45,663 nucleotides of DNA from Candidatus Acutalibacter pullistercoris (GTDB lineage: Bacteria; Bacillota; Clostridia; Oscillospirales; Acutalibacteraceae): positions 1-45,663 of the forward strand of contig DXDU01000128.1 in NCBI GenBank assembly GCA_019115285.1, written 5' to 3'. Every line of letters begins with the position of its first letter. Position 1 is the first letter of the stretch. A program made the position numbers and the translations under genes. The notes below the pieces were generated by a model. It did no database searches. It saw only the letters and a list, made by a program, of their open reading frames with translations, and was not told the origin of the DNA. Positions 24,450-34,098 of the stretch are shown piece by piece.

Positions 24450-25004
24450 ATGACATCCTTTCCCCAGTCCTTCCAGGGCAAGACCCAAACCTTTACCCTC
24501 CGCCTGCCCCAGGTAGAGGACGCCGCTGCTCTTATCGCCTACATGGAGGTCATCGACCGGGAGACCACCTTCCTGTCCCGAGAGCCCGGGGAGTTCGCCC
24601 AGAACGTCACCCTGGAAAAGGAGCAGGCCTTCCTCCGCTCCTGCCTGGAGGACGAGGGCCAGCTGTTCCTCATCGCCTTCGACGAAGCTGGCTCCATCGC
24701 CGCCACCTGCAACTGTTCGTCCATGGCCCACCGGCAGCGCTACCGCCACCGGGCGGAGCTGGCCATCTCCGTCAAACAGGCCTACTGGCGCCAGGGCCTG
24801 GGCCGCCGGATGATGGAGCTGCTGGAGGCTTGGGCCAAAACCCACGGCGTCGAAAAGCTCTCCCTGGAGGTGGACACCCAGAACACCCGGGCCATCGGCC
24901 TGTACCTGCGCCAGGGCTTCACCGTAGAGGGCACCCTGCGCCACGCCGCCAAACTGGCCGGCGGCTCCTACCGGGACTACTACGCCATGGCCAAATTCCT
25001 GTAA
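24450..25004 (+). CDS. GNAT-family N-acetyltransferase
   Basis: AELAISVKQAYWRQGLGRRMMELLEAWAKTHGVEKLSLEVDTQNTRAIGLYLRQGFTVEGTLRHAAKLAGGSYRDYYAMAKFL. Confidence 0.92.
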   Translation: MTSFPQSFQGKTQTFTLRLPQVEDAAALIAYMEVIDRETTFLSREPGEFAQNVTLEKEQAFLRSCLEDEGQLFLIAFDEAGSIAATCNCSSMAHRQRYRHRAELAISVKQAYWRQGLGRRMMELLEAWAKTHGVEKLSLEVDTQNTRAIGLYLRQGFTVEGTLRHAAKLAGGSYRDYYAMAKFL

Positions 25005-25036
25005 CTCCCCCGCCGCCCCCACCCGGGCGGCTTTTT

Positions 25037-27251
25037 TTATTCCTCCTCCCTTGTAAGGAAGTATTTCAGCCCCGTATAGCGCCGGGTCTTTCTGTCGTTT
25101 TCTATCATGGCGGCCAGCACCTCCCGCCGGCCCACCAGGATCAGCAGCTGCTTGGCCCGGGTGACCCCGGTGTACAGCAGGTTCCGGTAGCACAGCTGGG
25201 CGGGCACCCGCAGCAAGGGCATCACCACCGCGGTGAACTCGTTGCCCTGGCTCTTGTGCACGGTGACGGCGTACGCCGGCTCCAGCTCCGAGGCGGCGTG
25301 GTCGAAGTCGTACAGCACGTTCTTGTCATCGATGCGCACCTCGATGGCCCCCGCAGCCCGGTCAATGCGGGTGACAACCCCCATGTCCCCGTTGAAGACC
25401 CCTTCCCCGCTGGTGTCGTCATCCTTGGTCCAGGGGAGCTTATAGTCGTTCTTCACCTGCATCACCTTGTCCCCCAGGCGAAACAAGTTCCCCCGGATCT
25501 TCACCTCCGCCTTGCCCTTTTCCGGGGGATTGACCGCCTCCCGCAGGAGCTTGTTCAGCTCTCCCGTCCCCAGTTCCCCCTTCCGCCCGGGGCACAGCAC
25601 CTGGATGTCCGACACACTGGAGTACCCGTAGCTTCTGGGCAGCCGCTGGGCGCACAGGGACACAATGAGCCGGGCCGCCTGCTCCGGGTCCTCCTGGGGC
25701 AGGAAGAAGAAATCGCTGTCGTGCCGGCGCAGCTCAGGCAGGTGCCCCTCCACAATCCGGTGGGCGCTGAGTACAATCAGGCTCTCCTGGGACTGCCGGA
25801 AAATCTCCTTGAGCTCCACCGTGGGGAACAGCCCGGAGGCCATCAGGTCCCCCAGCACGTTGCCCGCCCCCACGCTGGGCAGCTGGTCCTTGTCCCCCAC
25901 CAGGATCAGCCTGCAGGACAGGGGCAGGGCCCGCAGCACGCTCTCAAACACATAGGCGTCCACCATGGACAGCTCGTCGATGACCAAGCAGTCGCACTCC
26001 AGGGGATTGCGCTCGTTTCTGGTGAACACCGGCCGGTCCTGCTCGTCCCAGTCCACCTGGAGCATCCGGTGGATGGTCTTGGCCTCCTCCCCGGTGAGCT
26101 CGCTCATGCGCTTGGCCGCCCGGCCGGTGGGCGCCGCCAGAAACACCTTCTCCCCCGCCTCCTTCAGCAGGTGGATGATGGCGTTGAGGGTGGTAGTCTT
26201 GCCGGTGCCGGGCCCGCCGGTGAGCAGCAGCACGCCTTGCTCCATGGCCGCCCGGATGGCCTCCTTCTGCTTGTCCGCGTAGCGGATGCCCCGCTCCTCC
26301 TCAATCTCCCGGATCTTCACATCCGCCCCGCCCAGAGGGTTGGGGGGCATGCGGAGCATGGCCTTCATCCTGGCGGCGATGTAAGACTCGCACAGGTGCT
26401 GCTGCTGCAAGAAGAGAAAGGTCTTTCCCCCGATCTCCTCCCGCCCCAGGGACAGGTTCTCGCACAGCTGGTAGATGGCGTCCTCCACCAGCTCCGGCTC
26501 CACCTGGAGGGTGGCGGCCGCCGCGGCCCGAAGCTTGTCCTGGGGCAGGCAGGTGTGGCCGTTGTCCAGGTTGTGCCGGAGCACGTACAGCACCCCGGCC
26601 TGCAGCCGCCCCCAGTCGTCCCGGGGCTTCTCCACCGACTCCGCGATGCTGTCCGCCACGGGAAAGCTCAGCCCGATCTCCGGGTCGCACAGGCAGTAGG
26701 GGTCCTCCTGGATGCAGCTCACTGACTGGTTGCCGTACTGCTTCCACACCAGCACCGCCGACTCCGGGGACACCCCGTACCCCCCTAAAAAGGTCATCAG
26801 CTCCCGGATGCCGTACACCCGGTTGAGCTCCGCCCCGATCTCCCTGGCCTTTTCCAGGGTGATGCCCTTCACCTGGGCCAGCCGCTCCGGCTCCTGCTCC
26901 ATCACTTCCAGCGACTTGGCCCCGAAGGTCTGTATGATCCTCCTGGCCATGGCGGGGCCCACGCCCTTCACCGCCCCGGAGGAAAGGTACTTGAGCATGG
27001 CCGCGGTGGTGGCGGGCCTGGCCCGGTCGAAGGCCTGGGCCATAAACTGCTCCCCGTAGGTGGGGTGCTCTCCCCAGGTGCCGTACACCCGCAGCTCCTC
27101 CCCCTCGCTCACAAAGGGGAAGGCCCCCACCACCGTCACCAGGTCCCCCTGGGGCGTGGCCAGCTGCAGCACCGTGTATTGGTTTTTCTCGTTGTGGTAC
27201 TGCACCTCTTCCACCGCCCCGGTGAGTTCCAACAGTCCCTGTTCCTCCAAG
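25037..27251 (-). CDS. recD2: RecD2-type ATP-dependent DNA helicase (start approximate; ORF open to 27331)
   Basis: LTGGPGTGKTTTLNAIIHLLKEAGEKVFLAAPTGRAAKRMSELTGEEAKTIHRML, VIDELSMVDAYVFESVLRALP, AVTVHKSQGNEFTAVVMPL. A TTG near 27250 follows AAAAGGAGG. Confidence 0.93.
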
Positions 27252-27267
27252 TCAGCCGTCCTCCTTT

Positions 27268-27639
27268 TCAGGCGTTCTCGCCCTCTTCTTCCGCGCTCTC
27301 TATATGATACACCAGATCTTCCCGTTTGCAAACCACCAAACCCGGGTACTGCAAAGAAAGGTACCGGCAGATCCGCTCCACCTCTGGGTCCTCCTCCCGG
27401 TTCAGGCAGATCAGCCTGCAGGGCCCTTCCAGGTCAAGCCACCGCAGCCGCTCGGCCCCGGCCCGCACCGCAGCCTCGCAGTCCTCCGGCCCCTGGGGCG
27501 CCACCACCAGGGCGAAGGCCCGCCTGGTGTCCGGCTTCCTCCACCAAAAGGCGATGACCCGCCCCAGCTCCGTCACCCCGAACACCATGAGCACCGCGCA
27601 CACCACGCACATCACTGTCTCCACAGGGCTCACCTCCAC
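27268..27639 (-). CDS. Small membrane-anchored hypothetical protein
   Basis: 123 aa, N-terminal TM VETVMCVVCAVLMVFGVTELGRVIAFWW, immediately upstream of recD2. Confidence 0.6.
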   Translation of the reverse strand: MEVSPVETVMCVVCAVLMVFGVTELGRVIAFWWRKPDTRRAFALVVAPQGPEDCEAAVRAGAERLRWLDLEGPCRLICLNREEDPEVERICRYLSLQYPGLVVCKREDLVYHIESAEEEGENA

Positions 27640-27682
27640 CCTATCCTATGGAGGCCCCACCCCGCCGGTACCTTGTCCCCTG

Positions 27683-27715
27683 CAAAAAGCCCCTTTCCCG
27701 CAGCGGGAAAGGGGC
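27683..27715 (-). terminator. metK terminator
   Basis: Near-perfect palindrome GCCCCTTTCCCGC-A-GCGGGAAAGGGGC with TTTTTGC on the minus strand. Confidence 0.8.
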
Positions 27716-27726
27716 GCCCCAAGGGC

Positions 27727-28902
27727 TTATTGCACCGCGTTCAGCAGCTCTTCCACCCGGTCGGTGTTCTCCCAGGGCACGCCCAGGTCCTCCCGGCCCA
27801 TGTGGCCGTAGGCCGCCAACTGCCGGTAGATGGGCCGCCGCAGGTCCAGGGTGTTGATGATAGCCGTGGGCCGCAGGTCGAAGACCTGCTGCACCGCCTG
27901 GGCCAGCTTCTCGTCAGACACCGTCCCCGTGCCGAAGGTGTCCACCATAATGGACACAGGCCGGGCCACCCCGATGGCGTAGGCCAGCTCCACCTCGCAG
28001 CGACGGGCCAGCCCCGCCGCCACAATGTTCTTGGCCACCCACCGGGCGGCGTAGGCCGCGGACCGGTCCACCTTGGTGGGGTCCTTGCCGGAGAAGCACC
28101 CGCCCCCGTGGCGGCCGTACCCACCATAGGTGTCCACAATGATCTTCCGCCCGGTCAGGCCGGAGTCCCCCACAGGCCCGCCGATGACGAACCGCCCTGT
28201 GGGGTTGATGTAGATCCTGGTCTGCTGGTCCACAAGCTCTGCGGGCACCACCGGCCGGATCACGTACTTTACCATGTCCTTCTTCAGCTTGTCCAGCTTC
28301 ACGTCCTCGTCGTGCTGGGTGGAGATCACAATGGCGTCGATGCGCTTGACCTGCTCCCCGTCGTACTCCACGGTGACCTGGGTCTTCCCGTCGGGCCGCA
28401 GGTACTTCAGGGTGCCGTCCTTGCGCACCTGGGCCAGCTGCCGGGCCAGCTTGTGAGACAGGGAAATGGCCAGGGGCATGTACTCCGGGGTCTCGTCGCA
28501 GGCGTAGCCGAACATCATGCCCTGGTCCCCGGCGCCGGTCAGGCTGTTCTCGTCAGTCTCCCCGTTCTTGGCCTCCAGGGACTGGTTCACCCCCATGGCG
28601 ATGTCCGGGCTCTGGGTGTTGATGGAGGTGAGCACCCCGCAGGTGTTGCCGTCAAAGCCGCACTTGGGGTCGTTGTAGCCGATGTCGTTGACCACCTGCC
28701 GCACAATGCCGGGAATGTCCACATAACAAGAGGTGGTGATCTCCCCCATCACGTGGATGACCCCTGTGGTAGCCGTGGTCTCGCAGGCCACGTGGGCCTC
28801 CGGGTCCTTCTCCAGGATGGCGTCCAGAATGGCGTCGGACACCTGGTCGCAGATTTTGTCAGGATGACCTTCCGTCACGGATTCCGAAGTAAACAATTTC
28901 AT
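27727..28902 (-). CDS. metK: S-adenosylmethionine synthetase
   Basis: [74 protein letters not shown]. Confidence 0.97.
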   Translation of the reverse strand: MKLFTSESVTEGHPDKICDQVSDAILDAILEKDPEAHVACETTATTGVIHVMGEITTSCYVDIPGIVRQVVNDIGYNDPKCGFDGNTCGVLTSINTQSPDIAMGVNQSLEAKNGETDENSLTGAGDQGMMFGYACDETPEYMPLAISLSHKLARQLAQVRKDGTLKYLRPDGKTQVTVEYDGEQVKRIDAIVISTQHDEDVKLDKLKKDMVKYVIRPVVPAELVDQQTRIYINPTGRFVIGGPVGDSGLTGRKIIVDTYGGYGRHGGGCFSGKDPTKVDRSAAYAARWVAKNIVAAGLARRCEVELAYAIGVARPVSIMVDTFGTGTVSDEKLAQAVQQVFDLRPTAIINTLDLRRPIYRQLAAYGHMGREDLGVPWENTDRVEELLNAVQ

Positions 28903-28939
28903 AAGGCAAACTCCTTTCGTGTGATGTCATCTCCCTAAA

Positions 28940-29092
28940 AAGAAAAGGACCGCTCGAAAAACGAGGGTCCCAAAAACCTCATCTTTCGGTTCTCACCGCA
29001 GGAATTGGCACCTTGCTTCCAGAAGATCGCTCAACTGTTCCGCAGGTTGCCGGGCATCACAGGGCCTGTCCCTCCGCCTCTCTTGATAAGGA
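28940..29092 (-). ncRNA. SAM-I (S-box) riboswitch and transcription terminator upstream of metK
   Basis: Minus strand CTTATCAAGAGAGGCGGAGGGACAGGCCCTGTGATGCCCGGCAACCTGCGG...AAGGTGCCAATTCCTGCGG...GAACCGAAAGATGAG followed by hairpin GGACCCTCGTTTTTCGAGCGGTCC-TTTTCTTTTT. Confidence 0.96.
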
Positions 29093-29116
29093 GATATTCA
29101 CTTTGTCAAGAAGGGA

Positions 29117-29144
29117 GTATACCACACTCCCCGCCCCTTGTCAA
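29117..29144 (-). promoter_or_regulatory. metK promoter (TTGACA-N16-TATACT)
   Basis: -35 at 29139-29144 and -10 at 29117-29122, just upstream of the riboswitch. Confidence 0.75.
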
Positions 29145-29157
29145 TGGGCAAAGCGCC

Positions 29158-29628
29158 TTACTTGTGGTACCTGGTGTTCCCCAAAATTTGGAACCCCCGG
29201 TAAATCTGCTCGCAGAGCATCACCCGGGCCAGCTGGTGGGGGAACGTCATGGGGGACATGGAGATGCCCTCCCCCGCCAGCTTCACCCTGTCCGCCAGCC
29301 CGTATGAGCTGCCGATGACGAAGCTCACCTGCCCCGGGTAGTCCATGGCCTTGCCCAAGAGCTTCCCAAGCCCCGGGGAGTCCAGCTGCCGCCCCTCGAT
29401 GCAAAGGGGATAGACCACCCCCGCCGCCTTTTCCAGCAGGGCGGCCCCCTCCTTCTCCAGCGCCGCCTTGATCTCCCCCGGGGAGGGGTCCTGGGGCAGC
29501 CGGGCCTCCGGCAGCTCCAAGATCTCCAGCCTGCAGAAGGCCCCCAGCCGCTTCTCATACTCCGCCACGGCCTCCCGCCAGTAGCGCTCCTTCAGCTTTC
29601 CCACACAGAGGATCTTCACCCCCAGCAC
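29158..29628 (-). CDS. rlmH: 23S rRNA (pseudouridine1915-N3)-methyltransferase
   Basis: VKILCVGKLKERYWREAVAEYEKRL...VSFVIGSSYGLADRVKLAGEGISMSPMTFPHQLARVMLCEQIYRGFQILGNTRYHK. Confidence 0.96.
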   Translation of the reverse strand: MLGVKILCVGKLKERYWREAVAEYEKRLGAFCRLEILELPEARLPQDPSPGEIKAALEKEGAALLEKAAGVVYPLCIEGRQLDSPGLGKLLGKAMDYPGQVSFVIGSSYGLADRVKLAGEGISMSPMTFPHQLARVMLCEQIYRGFQILGNTRYHK

Positions 29629-29642
29629 AGCCTCTCCCTCCT

Positions 29643-30425
29643 TTAAAACAAAAATGACTTCCCTGTCCTGTTCTCCGGGGGAGCGGTCTTAAGCAGGAAG
29701 TCCACCTCCGGCACGTACCCCGCCTGGACCAGCGCCCCCAAAGCCGCCTGGTAAGCCAGGTCCGGGGTGTTGTTCTCGTGGCTCAGGTGGGCCAGCAAAA
29801 ACCGCCTGGTGCCCGCCCCCAGCAGCCGGGGGAGCAGCCCGGCGCAGTCCTCGTTGGAGAGATGCCCCCGCTCCGACAAGATCCGCCGCTTCAGCGGCAG
29901 GGGGTAGCCCCCCAGCCGCAGCATCTCCTTGTCGTGGTTGGATTCCACCACCGCCAGGTCCGCGCCCCACAGCCCTTCCAGAGTCTCCTCCAGCAGGGTC
30001 CCCGTGTCTGTGGCCAGGGCGAAGACCCTGCCGTCCCCGGTGCGCAGCCGGTACCCGGTGGGCTGGGCGCTGTCGTGGCTCAGAGGGAAGGACCACACCT
30101 GCATCCCCCCAAGCTCCATGCCCTGTTCCACAGGCCGCAGGGTAAGCCCCGCCAGACTCTGGCGCAAGACCTCCAAAGTCCCCTGGGAGCCATACACCGG
30201 CAGCCCGAATTTCTTGGCGAACACCCGCAGCCCCGCCACGTGGTCGCTGTGCTCGTGGGTGACCAGCACCCCCTCCACCGCCAGAGGGTCTATGCCGCAC
30301 AGCCGCAGCATCCCCTCCAGCTGTTTGGCGCTGCGCCCCGCGTCGATGAGCACCCCCCGGGACCTGTTCCCCACGTAATAGCTGTTTCCTGCGCTGCCGG
30401 AAAACAGCGGGCAAAGCCTGGCCAT
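29643..30425 (-). CDS. MBL-fold metallohydrolase (YycJ/WalJ-like)
   Basis: PLFSGSAGNSYYVGNRSRGVLIDAGRSAKQLEGML...VLVTHEHSDHVAGLRVFAKKFGLPVY...ESNHDKEMLRLGGYP...LSHENNTPDLA. Confidence 0.9.
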   Translation of the reverse strand: MARLCPLFSGSAGNSYYVGNRSRGVLIDAGRSAKQLEGMLRLCGIDPLAVEGVLVTHEHSDHVAGLRVFAKKFGLPVYGSQGTLEVLRQSLAGLTLRPVEQGMELGGMQVWSFPLSHDSAQPTGYRLRTGDGRVFALATDTGTLLEETLEGLWGADLAVVESNHDKEMLRLGGYPLPLKRRILSERGHLSNEDCAGLLPRLLGAGTRRFLLAHLSHENNTPDLAYQAALGALVQAGYVPEVDFLLKTAPPENRTGKSFLF

Positions 30426-30465
30426 ATCTGCTCCTTTCCAGAGGGGCGTCCCCTCCCAAACGGCG

Positions 30466-30500
30466 AAAAGAAAGGAGCCTTTCCGGCTCCCTTTCTTTTT
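30466..30500 (-). terminator. murA terminator
   Basis: AGAAAGGAGCC-TTTCC-GGCTCCCTTTCTTTTT. Confidence 0.75.
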
Positions 30501-31791
30501 ATCCTACGTTTTCCGGGGCTTCCTCGCTGAGATCCTGCCGCCGGTAAATGTCCGCTCCCAGCTGCACCAGCTTCTCCACGATGTTCTCGTAGCCCCGCTC
30601 GATATACTTCACGTCCTCCACCTGGGTGGTGCCTTCCGCCACCAGCCCGGCGATGACCATAGCCGCGCCGGCCCGCAGGTCCAGGGCCCGCACCGGGGCG
30701 CCCTTCAGGTGGTCCACCCCTTCCACAATGGCCACTTTCCCGTCCACGGTGATCTGGGCGCCCATGCGCCGCAGCTCTCCCACGTACTTAAAGCGGTTGC
30801 CTTCCCACACGCTCTCGTTGACCATGCTGGTGCCCCGGGCAATGGCCAGCAGCGCCGTGATCTGCGGCTGCATGTCCGTGGGGAAACCGGGATGGGGCTG
30901 GGTCTTCACGTTGCACTTGCGCAGGGGCTTGTCGCACACCACCCGCACGGTGTCGTCCCCCTCTTCCACGGTGACGCCCATCTCCTCCAGCTTGGCCGAG
31001 ATGGACTCCAGGTGCTTGGGGGTCACGTTCCGCACCGTCACATCCCCGCCGGTGGCCGCCGCGGCCACCATGTAGGTGCCCGCCTCGATCTGGTCCGGGA
31101 TGATGGAGTAGGTGCAGCCCCGCAGCTTCTGCACCCCGTGAATCTTAATGGTATCCGTGCCGGCGCCCCGGATGTCGGCGCCCATGGTGTTCAAAAAGTT
31201 GGCCAGGTCCACGATATGGGGCTCCCGGGCGGCGTTCTCAATCACCGTCAGCCCCCGGGCCTTCACAGCGGCCAGGATGATATTCATAGTGGCTCCCACG
31301 GTCACCACATCCAGGTAGATGTTGGCCCCGTGAAGCTCCTCCTGGGCGGTGACGGCGATCATGCCGTTGTCCAGGCTGTAATCGCAGCCCAATGCCGCGA
31401 AGCCCTTCAGGTGCTGGTCGATGGGCCGCACGCCGAAGTTGCACCCGCCCGGCAGCGGCACGGCGGCCTTGTGGTACCGGCCCAGCAGCGCCCCCAAAAA
31501 GTAGTACGAAGCCCGGATCCTCCTGGCCACGTCGGCGTCCACCGTGTCGGTGCTCACCGGCCGGGGGTCAATCTCCACCGTGTGCCGGTCCAGATAGTCC
31601 ACCCTGGCCCCCATGCTGTCCATAATGTACAGCAGGGTCTTCACGTCAGAGATGTCCGGCAGGTTCTCCAAGCGGCAGGGGGCGTCCGCCAGAATCACCG
31701 CGGGGATGATGGCCACCGCGGCGTTCTTCGCCCCGCTGATATTCACTTCGCCGGTCAGGCGGTTCCCGCCTTTGATCACGTATTTATCCAA
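30499..31791 (-). CDS. murA: UDP-N-acetylglucosamine 1-carboxyvinyltransferase (TTG start likely)
   Basis: DKYVIKGGNRLTGEVNISGAKNAAVAIIPA...; TTG start after AGGAAG. ORF open upstream to 31896. Confidence 0.95.
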   Translation of the reverse strand: MDKYVIKGGNRLTGEVNISGAKNAAVAIIPAVILADAPCRLENLPDISDVKTLLYIMDSMGARVDYLDRHTVEIDPRPVSTDTVDADVARRIRASYYFLGALLGRYHKAAVPLPGGCNFGVRPIDQHLKGFAALGCDYSLDNGMIAVTAQEELHGANIYLDVVTVGATMNIILAAVKARGLTVIENAAREPHIVDLANFLNTMGADIRGAGTDTIKIHGVQKLRGCTYSIIPDQIEAGTYMVAAAATGGDVTVRNVTPKHLESISAKLEEMGVTVEEGDDTVRVVCDKPLRKCNVKTQPHPGFPTDMQPQITALLAIARGTSMVNESVWEGNRFKYVGELRRMGAQITVDGKVAIVEGVDHLKGAPVRALDLRAGAAMVIAGLVAEGTTQVEDVKYIERGYENIVEKLVQLGADIYRRQDLSEEAPENVG

Positions 31792-31884
31792 AATTACACT
31801 TCCTAACGGCGTATTTCCAGGCCCTCCCAGAGAGGGCGTCGTCGATCCCGTTTGGTTGACAAAACTAGTATTTGACTGTTGCTT

Positions 31885-31913
31885 ATCATAATACATCCCC
31901 CGGGAAAAGTCAA
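31885..31913 (-). promoter_or_regulatory. murA promoter (TTGACT-N17-TATGAT)
   Basis: -35 at 31908-31913 and -10 at 31885-31890. Confidence 0.65.
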
Positions 31914-31995
31914 TACAGAGCCGCCCTTCTCCCAGTTGACAAAACCAATTTCTGCCGCCTATGTGAAAAACCGCGGGATACCGACAAAGAGGACC

Positions 31996-32688
31996 TTATT
32001 TTTTCTTCCCGAAGATCACCGGCTTCTCCTCGCCCCGCAGCAGCCGCCCGATGTTGGAGCGGTGCTTGACGAGCACCGTCACCCCCACGAACAGGGCCGC
32101 CGCCGTCACGAACAGCAGCACCCACAGCGGCGCCCCGTCCCGGCGGTAAGAGAGGAAAAAGGTGAGGAGGAAGGCGTACACCGGGTAGGTGGCCGCGCTG
32201 ACCACAGAGGCCAGGGACACAATGCGCTTCCAGATAAAGACCACCGCGAAGGTGAGCAGCACCAGCAGGAACACCCGCCAGTCCGTCAGGGCGATCATGG
32301 CGGCGGAGGTCACCACCCCCTTGCCCCCCCGGAAACCGTAAAACACCGGGAAGATGTGCCCCAGCACGCAGGCCACTCCGGCCACGTACTTGCCCACACT
32401 GTAAAGCTCCGGGGTGACCCCGGCCCCCAGCTGTCCCGCCAGGGCCAGAAAAGCCTGGGACAGCAGCACCGCCGCCACGCACTTGAGGAAATCCCCGGCG
32501 AAGGTCAGCGCCGCGGGGACCTTCCCCACAGACCGGAGCACGTTTGTCATGCCCGCGTTGCCGCTGCCGTATTCGCGAATGTCCTCCTTGTTCTTGAAAA
32601 ACCAAGTGAGGATGATGGACCAGTTCACGCTGCCCAGCAGATACCCTGCCACAGCAGCCAGTGCCATTGCCAAAATCGTCGTTGCCAT
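31996..32688 (-). CDS. plsY: Glycerol-3-phosphate acyltransferase PlsY
   Basis: GYLLGSVNWSIILTWFFKNKEDIREYGSGNAGMTNVLRSVGK...GHIFPVFYGFRGGKGVVTSAAM. Confidence 0.95.
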   Translation of the reverse strand: MATTILAMALAAVAGYLLGSVNWSIILTWFFKNKEDIREYGSGNAGMTNVLRSVGKVPAALTFAGDFLKCVAAVLLSQAFLALAGQLGAGVTPELYSVGKYVAGVACVLGHIFPVFYGFRGGKGVVTSAAMIALTDWRVFLLVLLTFAVVFIWKRIVSLASVVSAATYPVYAFLLTFFLSYRRDGAPLWVLLFVTAAALFVGVTVLVKHRSNIGRLLRGEEKPVIFGKKK

Positions 32689-32724
32689 ACCGCTCAAACC
32701 GCCTTTCGTCCCCCGCCGGGGCTG

Positions 32725-34050
32725 TTATTTTTTCTCTCCCCGCTCCCGGATTACCATCCGCACCGGGGTGCCCTCCAACCCAAAGTTCTCCCGGATCCTG
32801 TTCTCCAGATACCGCTGGTAGGAGTAGTGGAAGAGCTCGTGGTCGTTGCAGAAGCATACGAAGGTAGGGGGCTTGGTAGAAGCCTGGGTCATGTAGTAGA
32901 TCTTCAGCCGCCGGCCCTTGTCGGTGGGAGGCTGCACCCGGGCGGTGGCCCGGGCCAGAATGTCGTTGAGGGTGCCGGTGGTCACCCGCATGGCGTTGTT
33001 GGCCGCCGCCTGGCAGATGAGCTGGAACATCTTGTCCAGCCGCTGCCCCGTCTTGGCGGAGATGAACAGGATGGGCGCGTAGGACATGAAGGAGAAGTCC
33101 TCCTCTAGCTTTTTGCGCATCTCGGCCATGGTGTTAGTGTCCTTCTCCACGGCGTCCCACTTGTTCACGCAGATGACGCAGCCCTTCCCGGCCTCGTGGG
33201 CGATGCCCGCCACTTTCGAGTCCTGCTCCGTAAAGCCCACCTGGGCGTCGATGAGGATCAGGCACACGTCCGCCCGCTCCACGGCCATCTCCGCCCGCAG
33301 GTTGCTGTAGTGCTCGATGGCGTCCTCCACCCGGCTCTTCCGCCGCAGCCCGGCGGTGTCGATGAAGGTAAAGGTGCCATACTCGTTCTGAATGGTGGTG
33401 TCCACCGCGTCCCGGGTGGTTCCGGCAATGTCCGAGACAATGCACCGGTTCTCCCCGGCCACCTTGTTCACCAGAGAGGACTTCCCCACGTTGGGCTTGC
33501 CGATCACCGCCACCTTGATGGCGTCCCCCTCTTCCTCTTCCTCCTCCTGGGGCGGCAGCAGCTCCACCACCCGGTCCAGCAGGTCCCCCGTGCCGTGGCC
33601 GTGAACGGACGACACCATCACCGGGTCTCCCAGCCCCAGGTTGTAGAACTCGTAAAACTCGGCGGGAGGTTCCCCCACCGTGTCGCACTTGTTGACGCAC
33701 AGCACCACCGGCACGCCGCTTTTCAGCAGAAGGCTGGCCACGTCCTGGTCGGTGGCGGTCACCCCGCTGCGGATGTCCGTCACCAGGATGATGGCGGCGG
33801 CGGAGTCAATGGCGATCTGGGCCTGCTCCCGCATCTGGCTGAGGATCACATCCTTGGAGGCGGGCTCGATGCCCCCGGTGTCCACCAGGGAGAAGGTGCG
33901 GCCGCACCACTCCCCCTCCCCGAAGATCCTGTCCCGGGTGACGCCGGGGGTGTCCTCCACAATGGACAGCCGCTGCCCCACGATCTTATTGAACAGTGTG
34001 GACTTGCCCACGTTGGGCCGCCCCACAATGGCCACGATTGGCTTCGCCAT
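32725..34050 (-). CDS. der: Ribosome biogenesis GTPase Der (EngA)
   Basis: Two G domains: VAIVGRPNVGKSTLFNKIVGQR and VAVIGKPNVGKSSLVNKVAGENR; C-terminal KH-like end. Confidence 0.97.
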   Translation of the reverse strand: MAKPIVAIVGRPNVGKSTLFNKIVGQRLSIVEDTPGVTRDRIFGEGEWCGRTFSLVDTGGIEPASKDVILSQMREQAQIAIDSAAAIILVTDIRSGVTATDQDVASLLLKSGVPVVLCVNKCDTVGEPPAEFYEFYNLGLGDPVMVSSVHGHGTGDLLDRVVELLPPQEEEEEEGDAIKVAVIGKPNVGKSSLVNKVAGENRCIVSDIAGTTRDAVDTTIQNEYGTFTFIDTAGLRRKSRVEDAIEHYSNLRAEMAVERADVCLILIDAQVGFTEQDSKVAGIAHEAGKGCVICVNKWDAVEKDTNTMAEMRKKLEEDFSFMSYAPILFISAKTGQRLDKMFQLICQAAANNAMRVTTGTLNDILARATARVQPPTDKGRRLKIYYMTQASTKPPTFVCFCNDHELFHYSYQRYLENRIRENFGLEGTPVRMVIRERGEKK

Positions 34051-34098
34051 AGTATCACCGATCCTTTCTCTGTCAAACTCCCCTGGGAGGCCCGCCGG

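Noticed and set aside
24047-26725. 892-aa plus-strand ORF antisense to the MreB-like gene start, the GNAT gene and recD2
   Set aside because: Low-complexity P/G/L/H/Q-rich translation in high-GC DNA; the true genes (MreB-like, GNAT, RecD2) are unambiguous in other frames.
27304-28938. 544-aa ORF antisense to metK
   Set aside because: Stop-free antisense frame of a conserved high-GC gene; metK on the minus strand is certain.
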